Positions 53,184-62,770 are shown, counted from the first letter of the stretch. The stretch: 64,000 nucleotides of DNA from Cellulomonas sp. NS3 (GCF_024757985.1 NZ_CP103289.1:1922001-1986000); one strand, 5' to 3'. Translations and numbers: made by a program. Notes: generated by a model from the letters alone, not told the origin.

Positions 53184-53387
53184 ATGGCACAGGGTGCTGT
53201 CAAGTGGTTCAACGCTGAGAAGGGCTACGGGTTCATCGCCCAGGACGGCGGCGGCGCCGACGTCTTCGTCCACTACTCGGCCATCGACACGCAGGGCTAC
53301 CGCTCCCTCGAGGAGGGTCAGCGCGTGGAGTTCGAGATCACGCAGGGTCCGAAGGGCCCGCAGGCGGAGCAGGTCCGCCCGCTCTGA
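53184..53387 (+). CDS. Cold-shock protein, CspA family
   Basis: A 67-residue single cold-shock domain that binds single-stranded RNA and DNA. RNP1 is KGYGFIA and RNP2 is VFVHYSAI, both intact. Length matches actinobacterial CspA. A GAAGGACGAG ribosome-binding site precedes the ATG, and the long structured leader suggests control at mRNA level. A strong hairpin follows at 53431-53462. Confidence 0.97.
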   Translation: MAQGAVKWFNAEKGYGFIAQDGGGADVFVHYSAIDTQGYRSLEEGQRVEFEITQGPKGPQAEQVRPL

Positions 53388-53430
53388 TCACCGACGTGCG
53401 GCGCCGTCGCTGACGACCCGCTGCTCGTGG

Positions 53431-53462
53431 CGAGGCCGTCTCCCTCCGGGGAGGCGGCCTCG
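53431..53462. terminator. Hairpin terminator after the cold-shock gene
   Basis: CGAGGCCGTCTCC (53431-53443) pairs with GGAGGCGGCCTCG or nearby bases ending at 53462, giving about 13-14 bp with one G-T pair and a 4-base loop. It starts 43 bases after the stop and lies well beyond the end of the convergent spermidine-synthase-like gene. Confidence 0.75.
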
Positions 53463-53640
53463 TCGTCGTCCGGGGGTGCGCCGGTCGAGGGTGAGGCGCC
53501 GGTCCTCGTCCGGCACGGCTCGTCCGAGGTGCCGGGCGGGGGAGTGCCGGGAGGCGGACGTGCCGGCCGCCGGGCGAGCCGCGGCGTCGAAGCGTGCCCT
53601 GGCCCGGGCGTGCCGGGCCGTGCCGCGGTGCCGGACCCGC

Positions 53641-54534
53641 TCAGGCGTCCTCGTCGCCCTCGGCCAGCAGCGGTGCGGCGTCGAGGAGAGGACGCGCCGA
53701 GCCGACGAACGCCGCGAGCTCGTCCCCGCGCAGCAGTCGCGACGGCGTCGGGAGGGAGCGCAGCGTGCGCTCGAGCGCGGCGGATTCGAGCAGGTCCGGG
53801 TCCCGCGTCCCCGCGAGGACGAGGTTGCCGTAGCGGCGTCCGCGGAGCTGCCCCGGCTCCGCGACCACCGCGACGTACGGGAGCACCGCCGCGACGGTCG
53901 CCGCCTCGGCGCGCACGAGGGCGAGCGGCGGGCGGTCGGCGCAGTTCGCGAGGTACAGCCCTCCGTCACGCAGCACGCGGTCCACGTCGGCGGTGAACTC
54001 GAGCGTCGTCACGTGCTCGGGCGTGCGGTCGCCCGCGAACACGTCACGGACCACGACGTCGACGCTCGACGAGGCCAGCGTGGCGAGCTCGGCGCGCGCG
54101 TCGCCCGCCCGGATCCGCAGCGCCGGGGCGCGGGGCAGGTCGAACCACTCGCGCACGAGCTCCGGCAGCGCCGCGTCGAGCTCGACCGCGACCTGCCGCG
54201 AGCCCGGCCGCGTCGCGTGCACGTACCGTGCGAGCGCGCACCCGCCCGCGCCGAGGTGCACGACCGTCAGCGGGTCCCGCGGGGCGCCGAGCCGGTCCAG
54301 GAGCGCAGCCATCTGCTGCATGTACTCGAAGTCGAGGCGGGTGGGGTCCGCGAGGTCGAGGTGGCTGCTCGGCACGCCGTTGACGAGGAGGGTCACGCCG
54401 TCGGGGTCGTCCGGGGTGCGCACCACCTCGACCGTGCCGGTGGGCACCCGCACCGGGCCGTCCGGCCACCGCGGTGATGTGGGTGGTCGGTGAGAGGCTG
54501 AGGAACGTCGTCCCGATCGGTCACGTGCGGCCAC
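53641..54534 (-). CDS. Spermidine synthase-like methyltransferase-fold protein
   Basis: A 297-residue protein with a spermidine-synthase-type Rossmann fold. VVHLGAGGCALARYV is the SAM-type glycine loop, VAVELDAALPELV the acidic strand, and VDVVVRDVFAGDRTPEHVTT the catalytic-Asp region. Many actinobacterial proteins like this lack clear aminopropyl-transferase residues, so polyamine synthesis is unproven. The GTG at 54534 is chosen because TACGGT (54546-54541) lies 6 bases before it; GTG 54453 is the next candidate. Its expected -35 falls in the LexA box at 54561-54574. Confidence 0.8.
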   Translation of the reverse strand: MAARDRSGRRSSASHRPPTSPRWPDGPVRVPTGTVEVVRTPDDPDGVTLLVNGVPSSHLDLADPTRLDFEYMQQMAALLDRLGAPRDPLTVVHLGAGGCALARYVHATRPGSRQVAVELDAALPELVREWFDLPRAPALRIRAGDARAELATLASSSVDVVVRDVFAGDRTPEHVTTLEFTADVDRVLRDGGLYLANCADRPPLALVRAEAATVAAVLPYVAVVAEPGQLRGRRYGNLVLAGTRDPDLLESAALERTLRSLPTPSRLLRGDELAAFVGSARPLLDAAPLLAEGDEDA

Positions 54535-54550
54535 GCGTCCACCGTAAGGG

Positions 54551-54579
54551 TTGACCCGTTCGAACACGTGTTCGATACT
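54551..54579 (+). promoter_or_regulatory. LexA-controlled promoter of the HEPN-dinB operon
   Basis: TTGACC (54551-54556) and GATACT (54574-54579) are spaced by exactly 17 bp, a clear promoter. The perfect LexA box CGAACACGTGTTCG (54561-54574) fills the spacer, so LexA should shut it off. The box also covers the expected -35 of the divergent gene starting at 54534. Confidence 0.85.
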
Positions 54580-54610
54580 GAGGTGACGGCAGTCGGAGGA
54601 GGTGGCGGCA

Positions 54611-55066
54611 GTGGCACACGAGCACCGGGTGGTGAGCGCGGGTCTTCCGCCGCGCGCCGCGAGCCTCGTCCAGCGGGCGGAGGCGGAGCTGGTCGCGGCG
54701 CAGTTCTCGCCGGAGCCCTGGGAGCGGTTCTCGCACGCCCACCTCGCCGCCCTGCGCGCGGGCGCGGCGGTGGTCGCGGAGCGGGGCAAGCCCGGAGGCC
54801 GGCGTGCCCCGCGCACGGTGTGGGAGATGCTCGACGCCGTCGCGCCCGAGCTGGGCCGGTGGAGCGGGTACTTCGCCGGGGGCGCCGGCCTCCGCGCCGC
54901 GATCGAGGCCGGTCGCTTCGAGACGGTGTCGGCGGAGCGCGCGGAGCAGGTCCTCTGCGCCGCGGAGGACTTCCTCGACGAGGTCCGCTCGCTGCTCGAG
55001 GAGAGCGCGGACCACCTCGCTCCCGTGCCCGAGCGCCCGCGGCTGGTCGCCGCGCGGGCGTCGTGA
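54611..55066 (+). CDS. SAV_6107-type HEPN domain protein
   Basis: A 151-residue mostly helical protein of the actinobacterial SAV_6107 HEPN group. Core: ERFSHAHLAALRAGAAVVAE, then TVWEMLDAVAPELGRWSGYF and VLCAAEDFLDEVRSLL. It lacks the R-x4-6-H RNase motif of active HEPN toxins, so it may be a nucleic-acid-binding or partner protein. GTG 54611 is preferred over 54602 because GGAGGAGG lies 8 bases before it. It overlaps dinB by four bases (GTGA) and is SOS-controlled. Confidence 0.82.
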   Translation: MAHEHRVVSAGLPPRAASLVQRAEAELVAAQFSPEPWERFSHAHLAALRAGAAVVAERGKPGGRRAPRTVWEMLDAVAPELGRWSGYFAGGAGLRAAIEAGRFETVSAERAEQVLCAAEDFLDEVRSLLEESADHLAPVPERPRLVAARAS

Positions 55067-56334
55067 GCCGCGCGCCGCGCTCACCGTCGCTCCGTCGCGA
55101 CTGGGGTTCGGAGGAGGACGGCTGCTCGATCCTGCACGTCGACATGGACGCGTTCTTCGCGTCCGTCGAGCTCGCTCGGCGCCCGCAGCTCCGAGGGCTT
55201 CCCGTCATCGTCGGCGGCGCGGAGCGCTCGGTCGTGCTCGCGGCGACCTACGAGGCGCGCGCGTTCGGCGTGCACTCCGCGATGCCCATGGCGGTCGCGC
55301 GCCGGATGTGCCCGCAGGCCGTGGTGGTCGCGCCGGACCAGGAGGCGTACCGCGCGGTCTCGACGTCCGTCATGCAGGTCCTGCGGGACGTCACGACGCT
55401 CGTCGAGCAGGTCAGCGTCGACGAGGCGTTCCTGGACGTGGCCGGTGCGCGCCGCCGGCTCGGGCCGCCCACGCGGATCGCCGCACTCATCCGGGAGCAG
55501 GTCCACCGCCGTCACGGGATCACCTGCTCGGTCGGCATCGCGAGCACCAAGTTCGTCGCGAAGCTCGCGTCGGGTCACGCGAAGCCGGACGGCGTCCTGC
55601 TGATCCCGAAGGCGGCGACCGTCGAGTTCCTCCGTGCGCTGCCCGTCGGTGCACTGTGGGGCGTGGGGGAGCGCACGGAGTCCGCGCTCGCTCGCTGGGG
55701 CATCCGGACCGTCGCCGAGCTCGCCGACAGCGACGTCGGGACGATCCAGCGGGCGGTCGGCCGCGTCGCCGGCGCGCACCTCTACGACCTCGCGTGGGGC
55801 CGCGACCCGCGGCCGGTGCAGCCCGGGCGCGACGAGAAGAGCATCGGCGCCGAGGTGACGTTCCCGTCGGACGTCGCCGACCTCGCCGTCGTCCAGACGC
55901 AGGCGCTCGACCTCGCCGACCGGTGTGCCGCGCGCCTGCGGCAGCAGAGCCTGCTCGCCCGCACCGTCACGGTCAAGGTCCGCACGTCCGACTTCCGGAC
56001 CCTGACGCGGTCCCGCACGCTGCCGACCCCGACGGACGTAGGCCGGGAGCTGTACCTCGTGGCGCGCGAGCTGCTGGCCGGGGTGGACCTCGGCGGCCTG
56101 CCTGTGCGGCTCGTCGGCGTGCGTGCCGAGGGCCTCAGCCCGGCGGCGTCGACCGTCCGTCAGCCGACGCTCGAGGAGGCCGTGGGTGAAATGGGTCACG
56201 GTCGCCGGGAGGCGGAACGCGTGATGGACCACGTGCGCGAGCGTTTCGGGGCGGCGGCGCTCCGTCCGGCGTCCTCCTCCGGGGTGGTGGGGCGCCGTTC
56301 GACTACCGACATCGCCCGCGGGGACCTATCCTGA
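55063..56334 (+). CDS. dinB: DNA polymerase IV
   Basis: A 423-residue Y-family translesion polymerase. Palm motifs are ILHVDMDAFFASVE (metal Asp residues) and SVDEAFLDVAG, and the steric-gate and finger region reads ATYEARAFGVHSAMP. The little-finger domain spans about 260-370. The C-terminus ends in a Ser/Gly-rich tail without an obvious beta-clamp QxxL[FM] motif. It is coupled to the HEPN gene and is under the LexA-regulated promoter at 54551-54579. Confidence 0.95.
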   Translation: MSRAPRSPSLRRDWGSEEDGCSILHVDMDAFFASVELARRPQLRGLPVIVGGAERSVVLAATYEARAFGVHSAMPMAVARRMCPQAVVVAPDQEAYRAVSTSVMQVLRDVTTLVEQVSVDEAFLDVAGARRRLGPPTRIAALIREQVHRRHGITCSVGIASTKFVAKLASGHAKPDGVLLIPKAATVEFLRALPVGALWGVGERTESALARWGIRTVAELADSDVGTIQRAVGRVAGAHLYDLAWGRDPRPVQPGRDEKSIGAEVTFPSDVADLAVVQTQALDLADRCAARLRQQSLLARTVTVKVRTSDFRTLTRSRTLPTPTDVGRELYLVARELLAGVDLGGLPVRLVGVRAEGLSPAASTVRQPTLEEAVGEMGHGRREAERVMDHVRERFGAAALRPASSSGVVGRRSTTDIARGDLS

Positions 56335-56370
56335 TGTGAACAGGTCCTCGACGGAAGTACGGGGGTAGGA

Positions 56371-56754
56371 ATGCCTCTGTCCGAGTACGAGCAACGCGTA
56401 CTGGAGCAGATGGAGCGGCAGCTCACGTCTGACGATCCCAGGCTCGCGAACACGTTGACCGCGCGTGGGCGAAAGCCCATGAGCCGATACGTGCTCGCTG
56501 GTGCCGGGGCGGTCGTCGGACTGCTGCTGCTCGTCGCCGGCGCAGCCGCGTCACTGGCTTGGCTCGGCGTGATCGGCTTCGTCGTCATGTTCGCCGCCGT
56601 GGCGTTCGCGTTCGCGAATCCGCGTCAGTCCGGGCCGGCCGGTGTCGTCCGCCCTGACGGTCGCGTCACTCCACCGCGCAAGAAGCGTCAGGGCGGCCTC
56701 ATGAAGCGCCTCGACGAGCGGTGGCAGCACCGCCGCGACGAGGGTGGTCGCTGA
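56371..56754 (+). CDS. DUF3040 membrane protein
   Basis: A 127-residue protein of the DUF3040 group. It begins MPLSEYEQRVLEQMERQL, then two membrane helices (about residues 40-60 and 64-82) and a basic cytoplasmic C-terminus rich in Arg and Lys. It follows dinB by 36 bases, but TATCCT near 56326 may give its own transcript. The family is restricted to actinobacteria. Function unknown. Confidence 0.88.
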   Translation: MPLSEYEQRVLEQMERQLTSDDPRLANTLTARGRKPMSRYVLAGAGAVVGLLLLVAGAAASLAWLGVIGFVVMFAAVAFAFANPRQSGPAGVVRPDGRVTPPRKKRQGGLMKRLDERWQHRRDEGGR

Positions 56755-57220
56755 CCCGTCTCGCACCTGACGGGTGCCGTCGACGTCGACGGCACCCGCT
56801 TCGCGGGTGTGCGCTCCGGGGATAGATGAACTCCGGACGACGTGGCGCCCTTCGTCGGAGACAAGCTGGGCAACCGAGGTCGTAGTGTCTGCGCGGCCTG
56901 AGGCGAGTGCGTGAACTGCGCAGCCTGATGCGTGTGCGTCGAGGCCGCAGCGCTGTCATACCGGCCCGGGCGCGGTCGTGCGGACCGGGACCCAGTGCGT
57001 CCGACCCGCACCGGCCCGCCGGTGCGCTCGCGCGGCCGCCTCACGCGCGCACGCCGGGCGCGCGGCCGCGTCGGAGATGACCGGCCCGGCGGGGCGCGCG
57101 ACCGCGTCGGTCAGGACGGGCCCGCCGGGGCCCGCACCCGCGTCGGTGGGCGTCCCGGTCCGCCAGGGGCGTGTGACCGCGTCGGTGAGGACCGGCCCGC
57201 CGGGCGCGCACCCGCGTCGG
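56755..57220. other. Non-coding region between DUF3040 and the transglutaminase operon
   Basis: A 466-bp stretch between convergent genes. It holds the hairpin at 56771-56798, a less GC-rich patch around 56818-56935, and GC-rich direct repeats (57066-57220). I see no plausible gene: frames across it are low-complexity Arg/Pro/Gly. Confidence 0.6.
56771..56798. terminator. 28-bp perfect palindrome, probable terminator
   Basis: CGGGTGCCGTCGAC (56771-56784) followed directly by its exact complement (56785-56798). It would fold as a hairpin of about 12 bp with a tight loop, 17 bases after the DUF3040 stop. CTTCGCGGG follows. Confidence 0.75.
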
Positions 57221-57249
57221 TCAGGCGTCCCGGTCCGCCGCGGTGGCCA
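57066..57249. repeat. 75-bp direct repeats reaching into a coding 3' end
   Basis: Two 75-bp copies start at 57100 and 57175, each built of two related halves (CCGCGTCGG ... GGNCCGCC). A degenerate partial copy precedes at about 57066. The second copy runs about 29 bp past the stop of the minus-strand transglutaminase gene (57221), so its last codons are part of the repeat. Confidence 0.75.
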
Positions 57250-59497
57250 TCGCCTCGCTGCGCTTCTCGCCCGGGGACAGCACCCCACCGAGCACCTGGG
57301 CGACCCAGGTCTCGAGCTCGTCGGCGGAGACCTCGACGGGTGCCGGCGCGTACCGCTCGGACTCGACCGCGCGGGCGAGCGAGCGCAGCGCTGCCTCCGC
57401 CTCGGCGTCCAGCGCGGTCCCGTACGCCTCGGCCACGCGGGTGCGCACGACGTCGACGGCCTGGCGCGGCGTGGTCGCCGACGACCAGCCGGCCCCGGCG
57501 GGCTCGAGCCGGGCGCGCAGCCGCTCCCACGCCTGCTCCGGATCGAGCTCCGCGGCGCGCGCTGCCCGCCGGCGTCGCAGGACGACGGCGACAGCGGTGG
57601 CCGACGTCAGGAGGAGGACCGCGCCGGCGGCGACGATCGCGAGCGGGAAACCCTCGTCCTCCGGGGTCTCGCCCGGTGCGGTGGTCGTCCCGGGCACCGG
57701 TGCCTGGCTCGCCGCGCCTGTCGGGACGGCCGGCACCTCGCGCTCCTCGGCGGTGCCGGTGAGCAGCGCGAGCGGGTCGCTCCACCGCGGCGGCAGGCCG
57801 GTCTGCACGGCCGGCGTCGGCTCGAACCGCACCCACCCCGCACCGGCGAAGTACAGCTCGGGCCAGGCGTGCGACTGCCGTCCGGTCACGACGTACTCGC
57901 GGTCCCGGTTGGGCACGCCGGGCAGGAAGCCGACACCGACGCGTGCGGGGATGCCGAGCAGCCGGGCCATCATCGTCATGCTCGTCGCGAACTGCACGCA
58001 GTAGCCCTGGCGGCTCTCGAGGAAGTCCCAGACGGCGTCGTCGGTGCGGGCGGGCGGCACCCGCGTGTCGTACGTGAAGTTCTGGGTGTCCCGGAAGTAC
58101 GACTGCAGCGCGAGAGCCTGCTCGTAGGCCCCCTCGGCGTCGGCGGTGATCTCGGCGGCGAGCGCGCGGATGTCGGCCGTGTGCTCGGTCTCGGGCACGC
58201 GGGTGTACGCCTCGACGTCGGTCGGGGTGCCCTCACCCTGCTCACGGAGGGAGTCGGCCGTGATCTCGGGGACCTGCACCGTCATGGTGTACCCCGTGCC
58301 CTGTTGCGTGCTGCGGCTGCCGACGACCTCGTCCTGCTCGGGGTCGTAGGACCATGCGCCGTCGATCGCGACGGTGCGCGGGAACGTGCTGACGGGCAGG
58401 CGCTGCTCGCGCAGGCCGTCGACCAGCACCTCGACCCGGGCGAGGGTGCCGCCGGTCGGGTCCGGCTCGGTCCCGGCGAGCCCGGGGTCGGACGTGAGCA
58501 GCTGCTCGGGGTCCCAGCCCGTGAGCTCACCGGCCTCGGTGCGCTGCCAGCTCCGCCCGTCGAAGTCGCGCAGCGTGAAGGCGCGCAGCGGTCCGATCAG
58601 GCGTGCGTCGGTCGCCGGGGTCAGGTCGCTCGCGGTCGGCTGCGGTTCGGTCTCTGCGGTCCCGTCGGGGGACGTGACCGTGTACCGCAGGACGACCTGG
58701 CCCGAACGGGCGCCCAGGCTCTCGCGCAGGTCGAGGTCGTCGCTCAGCCGCAGCGGCCCGACGGGGCCCGAGCCGAGCTGGGGGAGGTCGAGGGACGCCC
58801 ACCCCGGAGCGGCGGCGACGAGGGGACCGGCGACGAGGGTCAGCACGACGATCGCGGCCGCGCCCGAGAGCGCCTCGACGGTGCGTCGTGGGCCCTGCTC
58901 CGAGGACGCGGGCGGTGCGACGCTGAGCGCGAGGAGCAGCAGGAACGCCATCCCGGCCCAGAACAGCGCCCAGCCGGACGCGGGGAACCCGAGCACGATC
59001 GTGGGGATCCACAGGAAGCCGAGCACGAGGCCGGACCACGCCGGTGCGCCGAGCCCGATCGCGAGCGCGTCGGCGACGAGGAAGGCCGCGCCGGCGCCGA
59101 CGACGACGAGCATCTCGACGGGGCGGCTCGCGACCATCGGCACCAGCGCGGCGTTGATCAGCGCGACCGCCTCGCGCACCGCGGCGAGCAGGCGCTCGAC
59201 CGAGCCGGTGTCGGGGACGACCTGGACCCGGCCGGGCGGGCCGCCGTAGACGACGAGCACCCCGAGCAGGAGCAGCACGAGCCCGGTGAGCGAGGGGGCC
59301 CACCACGAGCGCGTCACGTGCCGCACGCCGGCGGTCACGCCCGCGAGCAGGAGGACGGTGAGGACCGCGGCGGTCGTCCAGCGGCCGGGCGCGAGGAGGC
59401 CGGACAGTGCGAGCAGGCTCCCGCACGTCGCGACCGCCACGAGCGCCGAGCCCAGGACGGACCGGATCCCGCGCGGCAGCATCCCGACCCCGGTCAT
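57221..59497 (-). CDS. TgpA-like transmembrane transglutaminase-family protein
   Basis: A 758-residue protein. About six or seven N-terminal membrane helices (residues 10-230) precede an extracytoplasmic domain with a transglutaminase-like fold: Cys in SRQGYCVQFATSMTMMARLL, His in TGRQSHAWPELYF, and an acidic residue in GWVRFEPTP. A further helix (about 635-657) and a cytoplasmic DUF4129-like end follow. It is the last gene of a MoxR-DUF58-TgpA set, seen widely and thought to build or fold envelope proteins. ATG overlaps the DUF58 stop (ATGA). Substrate unknown. Confidence 0.92.
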   Translation of the reverse strand: MTGVGMLPRGIRSVLGSALVAVATCGSLLALSGLLAPGRWTTAAVLTVLLLAGVTAGVRHVTRSWWAPSLTGLVLLLLGVLVVYGGPPGRVQVVPDTGSVERLLAAVREAVALINAALVPMVASRPVEMLVVVGAGAAFLVADALAIGLGAPAWSGLVLGFLWIPTIVLGFPASGWALFWAGMAFLLLLALSVAPPASSEQGPRRTVEALSGAAAIVVLTLVAGPLVAAAPGWASLDLPQLGSGPVGPLRLSDDLDLRESLGARSGQVVLRYTVTSPDGTAETEPQPTASDLTPATDARLIGPLRAFTLRDFDGRSWQRTEAGELTGWDPEQLLTSDPGLAGTEPDPTGGTLARVEVLVDGLREQRLPVSTFPRTVAIDGAWSYDPEQDEVVGSRSTQQGTGYTMTVQVPEITADSLREQGEGTPTDVEAYTRVPETEHTADIRALAAEITADAEGAYEQALALQSYFRDTQNFTYDTRVPPARTDDAVWDFLESRQGYCVQFATSMTMMARLLGIPARVGVGFLPGVPNRDREYVVTGRQSHAWPELYFAGAGWVRFEPTPAVQTGLPPRWSDPLALLTGTAEEREVPAVPTGAASQAPVPGTTTAPGETPEDEGFPLAIVAAGAVLLLTSATAVAVVLRRRRAARAAELDPEQAWERLRARLEPAGAGWSSATTPRQAVDVVRTRVAEAYGTALDAEAEAALRSLARAVESERYAPAPVEVSADELETWVAQVLGGVLSPGEKRSEAMATAADRDA

Positions 59498-60746
59498 CGG
59501 GTCGACCCGAGGAGCCGCAGCCAGCACTCGCCGATGTCCTCGCCCGGCGTCACGGGGCACGCCCGCCACCCGGCCCGCCGGAGCGCGCGCACGGTGTGCT
59601 CGACCTCCCGCTCCTGCGTCGCCGACCCGTCCGCGGTGCGCACCATCGCCCATCCCTGTGCTGTGTCGGTGAGGCTCGCGAGCGCCGCTCGGGAGCGTGC
59701 GGACAGCGGCCCGAGGACGGCGAGGACGACCTCGCCACCCGCGTCCGTCGTCTGCAGGAGCCGGGCCGCGGCGAGCAGGTCGGCGTCGGCTGCGGCGGGG
59801 GACTCCGCGACGCCGAGGTCGATCGTGCGGTCGAGCAGCTCGGAGCGGGCGTTGCCGGAGGCGCGGCCCTGCACGTGGCGGGCCGTGCGCAGGCCGTCCT
59901 GGCCGAGCGCGCCGCCGACGAGCCGGACCGGGTGCCCGGCGTCGAGCATCGCGAGCGCGACCGAGGCGGCGAGCGAGATGCTCCACTCGAGCGCGACGGC
60001 ACGCGTCGGCGGGTCCAGGAGGACGCTCACGGGGCGCATGCCCGCGCGCTCGTCCGAGCGGACCATGAGCTCGCCGCGGCGTGCGCTGCTGCGCCAGTGC
60101 ACGCGGCGCAGGTCGTCGCCGAGGCGGTAGTCGCGCAGCGCGGCGTCGTCGGTCGAGGGGGAGCGCGCGCCGAGCGCGACGCGGTCCGGCTCGCCGGCGA
60201 GCACCTCGCGCGGCACCGGGAGCGCCGTGACGGCCGGCCACACCGCGACGTCGGCGTGCTCGCCGAGGGACGTCGTCGCGCGCGCCACGCCGAACGGGTC
60301 GGTGCGCGTCACCACGAGGGGTCCGAGCGCCCAGCGACCGCGCCGCGCGGCGACGACCGGGTAGGCGAGCGCGACGCGGTGGGGCGCCCGGCTCACGTGC
60401 GCCCGCAGCGGTCGGCCGCCCGAGAGCTCCGCGGACGCCTGCTCGCCCAGGCGCAGCCCGCCGAGGCGTGCGCGCCCGGCGGTGTCCGCGGCGAACACCG
60501 CGACCTCGACGTCGGCGCGCTGGCCCGCGTGCACGGGGTTGGGGCTGACGGTGCGGTGGACCTGGAGCCGGTGTCGCCCGCGCGCCGGGTCGAGCACCCC
60601 GACGCCGACGAGGGCCGCGACCACGAGGAGCAGGGCGAGCGTGCCGATCCGCACGAGGTCCACCGCGCCGATCACGACGCCGACCACCGTCGCGGCCAGG
60701 CCGGCCACGGCGAGCCCGACACCGCGCGCGGTCAGGCGGACGCGCA

Positions 60747-60747
<1 letters not shown>
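59494..60747 (-). CDS. DUF58 family protein
   Basis: A 417-residue protein with two N-terminal membrane helices (about 10-28 and 35-52). The DUF58 signature DYRLGDDLRRVHWRSSARRG is complete, with the following VWA-like region. DUF58 proteins are usual partners of MoxR ATPases and may receive their remodelling action. The ATG overlaps the moxR stop by one base, and its stop overlaps the TgpA start. This tight coupling suggests a complex. Confidence 0.93.
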
Positions 60748-61751
<1,004 letters not shown>

Positions 61752-61856
61752 TGTCGACTCCTTCGGCGGGCTAGGACGAGCGTACGGGGCCGGACGGGTT
61801 GCACGTGCTCCGTACGGGTGAACTCGTGCGGAGGCCCACGGGGCCCTCGGGCGTCG

Positions 61857-61872
61857 CCCCACTTCCCTCCAC
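61857..61872 (-). promoter_or_regulatory. MraZ-box-like pair facing moxR
   Basis: Read on the minus strand: GTGGAG-GGAA-GTGGGG, two hexamers 10 bp apart (61872-61867 and 61862-61857). The spacing and the GGAA spacer equal the first two boxes before mraZ. It lies about 105 bp upstream of the moxR start. Confidence 0.5.
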
Positions 61873-62005
61873 GCCGGGCCGGGCGACGTCCCGTGCGGGG
61901 CGCGGGGTGTCCGTTTCGGGACGGTTGGAACGGGTCGAAACGGACCAAAAGGTGCGACGAACGCGGCGTCGGTCGCCCGGGGCGCGACACGGCGCCGCGC
62001 ACGTC

Positions 62006-62021
62006 CTCCACTCTCCTCCAC
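62006..62021 (-). promoter_or_regulatory. Second MraZ-box-like pair on the minus strand
   Basis: Minus strand GTGGAG-GAGA-GTGGAG (62021-62016 and 62011-62006), two perfect hexamers at 10-bp spacing. It lies about 62 bp from the mraZ boxes and points the opposite way. Confidence 0.5.
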
Positions 62022-62082
62022 CCGCTCTGACCTGCGTATCTATCGTGAAGACGGGGTGAAACACCGATCATTCCCGTTGCGG

Positions 62083-62108
62083 GTGGAGGGAAGTGGAGTA
62101 GCGTGGAG
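62083..62108 (+). promoter_or_regulatory. MraZ-binding repeats of the mraZ promoter
   Basis: GTGGAG occurs three times at exact 10-bp spacing (62083-62088, 62093-62098, 62103-62108) about 80 bp before mraZ. MraZ proteins bind such direct hexamer repeats with 10-bp periodicity and repress their own promoter. TTGCGG (62077-62082) and TAGCGT (62099-62104) at 16 bp spacing may be the promoter, lying on the boxes. Confidence 0.8.
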
Positions 62109-62185
62109 CCACTTGGTGAGCACTGGATGAGAAGCCTTCACGAGACCCGGGACGCGAGTGATGACGACGAGCAGAGGGGGCCGCC

Positions 62186-62662
62186 GTGAGCAGCGAGTCG
62201 AGCCTCAGCGGCTTCGGCTCGTACGCGCCGTTCCTCGGGACGTACACCCCCCGTTTGGACGACAAGGGGCGGCTGATCCTGCCGGCGAAGTTCCGGTCGC
62301 AGCTCGCGCCCGGGCTGGTCATGACGCGCGGCCAGGAGCGCTGCCTGTTCCTGCTGCCGATGGACGAGTTCCGGCGGATGCACGAGCAGATCCGGCAGGC
62401 GCCCGTGACGAGCAAGCAGGCGCGGGACTACCTGCGCGTGTTCCTGTCCGGTGCGAGCGACGAGATGCCGGACAAGCAGGGGCGCATCTCGATCCCGCCC
62501 ATGCTCCGCACCTACGCGGGGCTGGACCGGGAGGTCGCGGTGATCGGTGCGGGCACCCGCGTCGAGATCTGGGACCTCGCGGCGTGGGAGACGTACCTCG
62601 CCGAGCAGGAGGCCGGCTACGCCGAGACGGCGGAGGAGGTCTTCCCGCACGGACCGTTCTGA
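62186..62662 (+). CDS. mraZ: Transcriptional regulator MraZ
   Basis: A 158-residue protein with two AbrB-like swapped-hairpin motifs, each with the DxxGR signature: [18 protein letters not shown] and [18 protein letters not shown]. It forms a ring that binds direct repeats before the division and cell-wall cluster. The N-terminus is about 14 residues longer than the usual MFLGT start, which here reads PFLGTYTP with no start codon, so GTG 62186 with CAGAGGGGG upstream is used. Confidence 0.95.
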   Translation: MSSESSLSGFGSYAPFLGTYTPRLDDKGRLILPAKFRSQLAPGLVMTRGQERCLFLLPMDEFRRMHEQIRQAPVTSKQARDYLRVFLSGASDEMPDKQGRISIPPMLRTYAGLDREVAVIGAGTRVEIWDLAAWETYLAEQEAGYAETAEEVFPHGPF

Positions 62663-62745
62663 TCCACGACTGACGCCCACCGCACGAGCAGCAGGACCGC
62701 ACGACCAGGCCGCGAGGCCGCCCGGTGAGATCTCCTCCCGTCCGT

Positions 62746-62770
62746 TCTGACGCACTTCCCCGGCGTCAGA
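62746..62770 (+). other. Hairpin in the mraZ-rsmH gap
   Basis: TCTGACGC (62746-62753) pairs with GCGTCAGA (62763-62770), an 8-bp stem with a 9-base loop. It lies in the 213-bp mraZ-rsmH gap, which is long for this operon, and may be an attenuator or partial terminator. Confidence 0.45.

Larger units (their letters stand above)
61752..62185. other. Divergent control region between moxR and mraZ
   Basis: A 434-bp region with no credible gene. It contains GTGGAG repeats on both strands (see the three MraZ-box entries), a probable moxR -10 TACGCT (61779-61774), and a patch near 61910-61955 with lower G+C. The mraZ leader is about 80 bases. Confidence 0.6.

Noticed and set aside
56755-57220. Possible small genes in the 466-bp gap after DUF3040
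   Set aside because: Frames there are Arg/Pro/Gly-rich, with repeats and no ribosome-binding site or recognisable motif.
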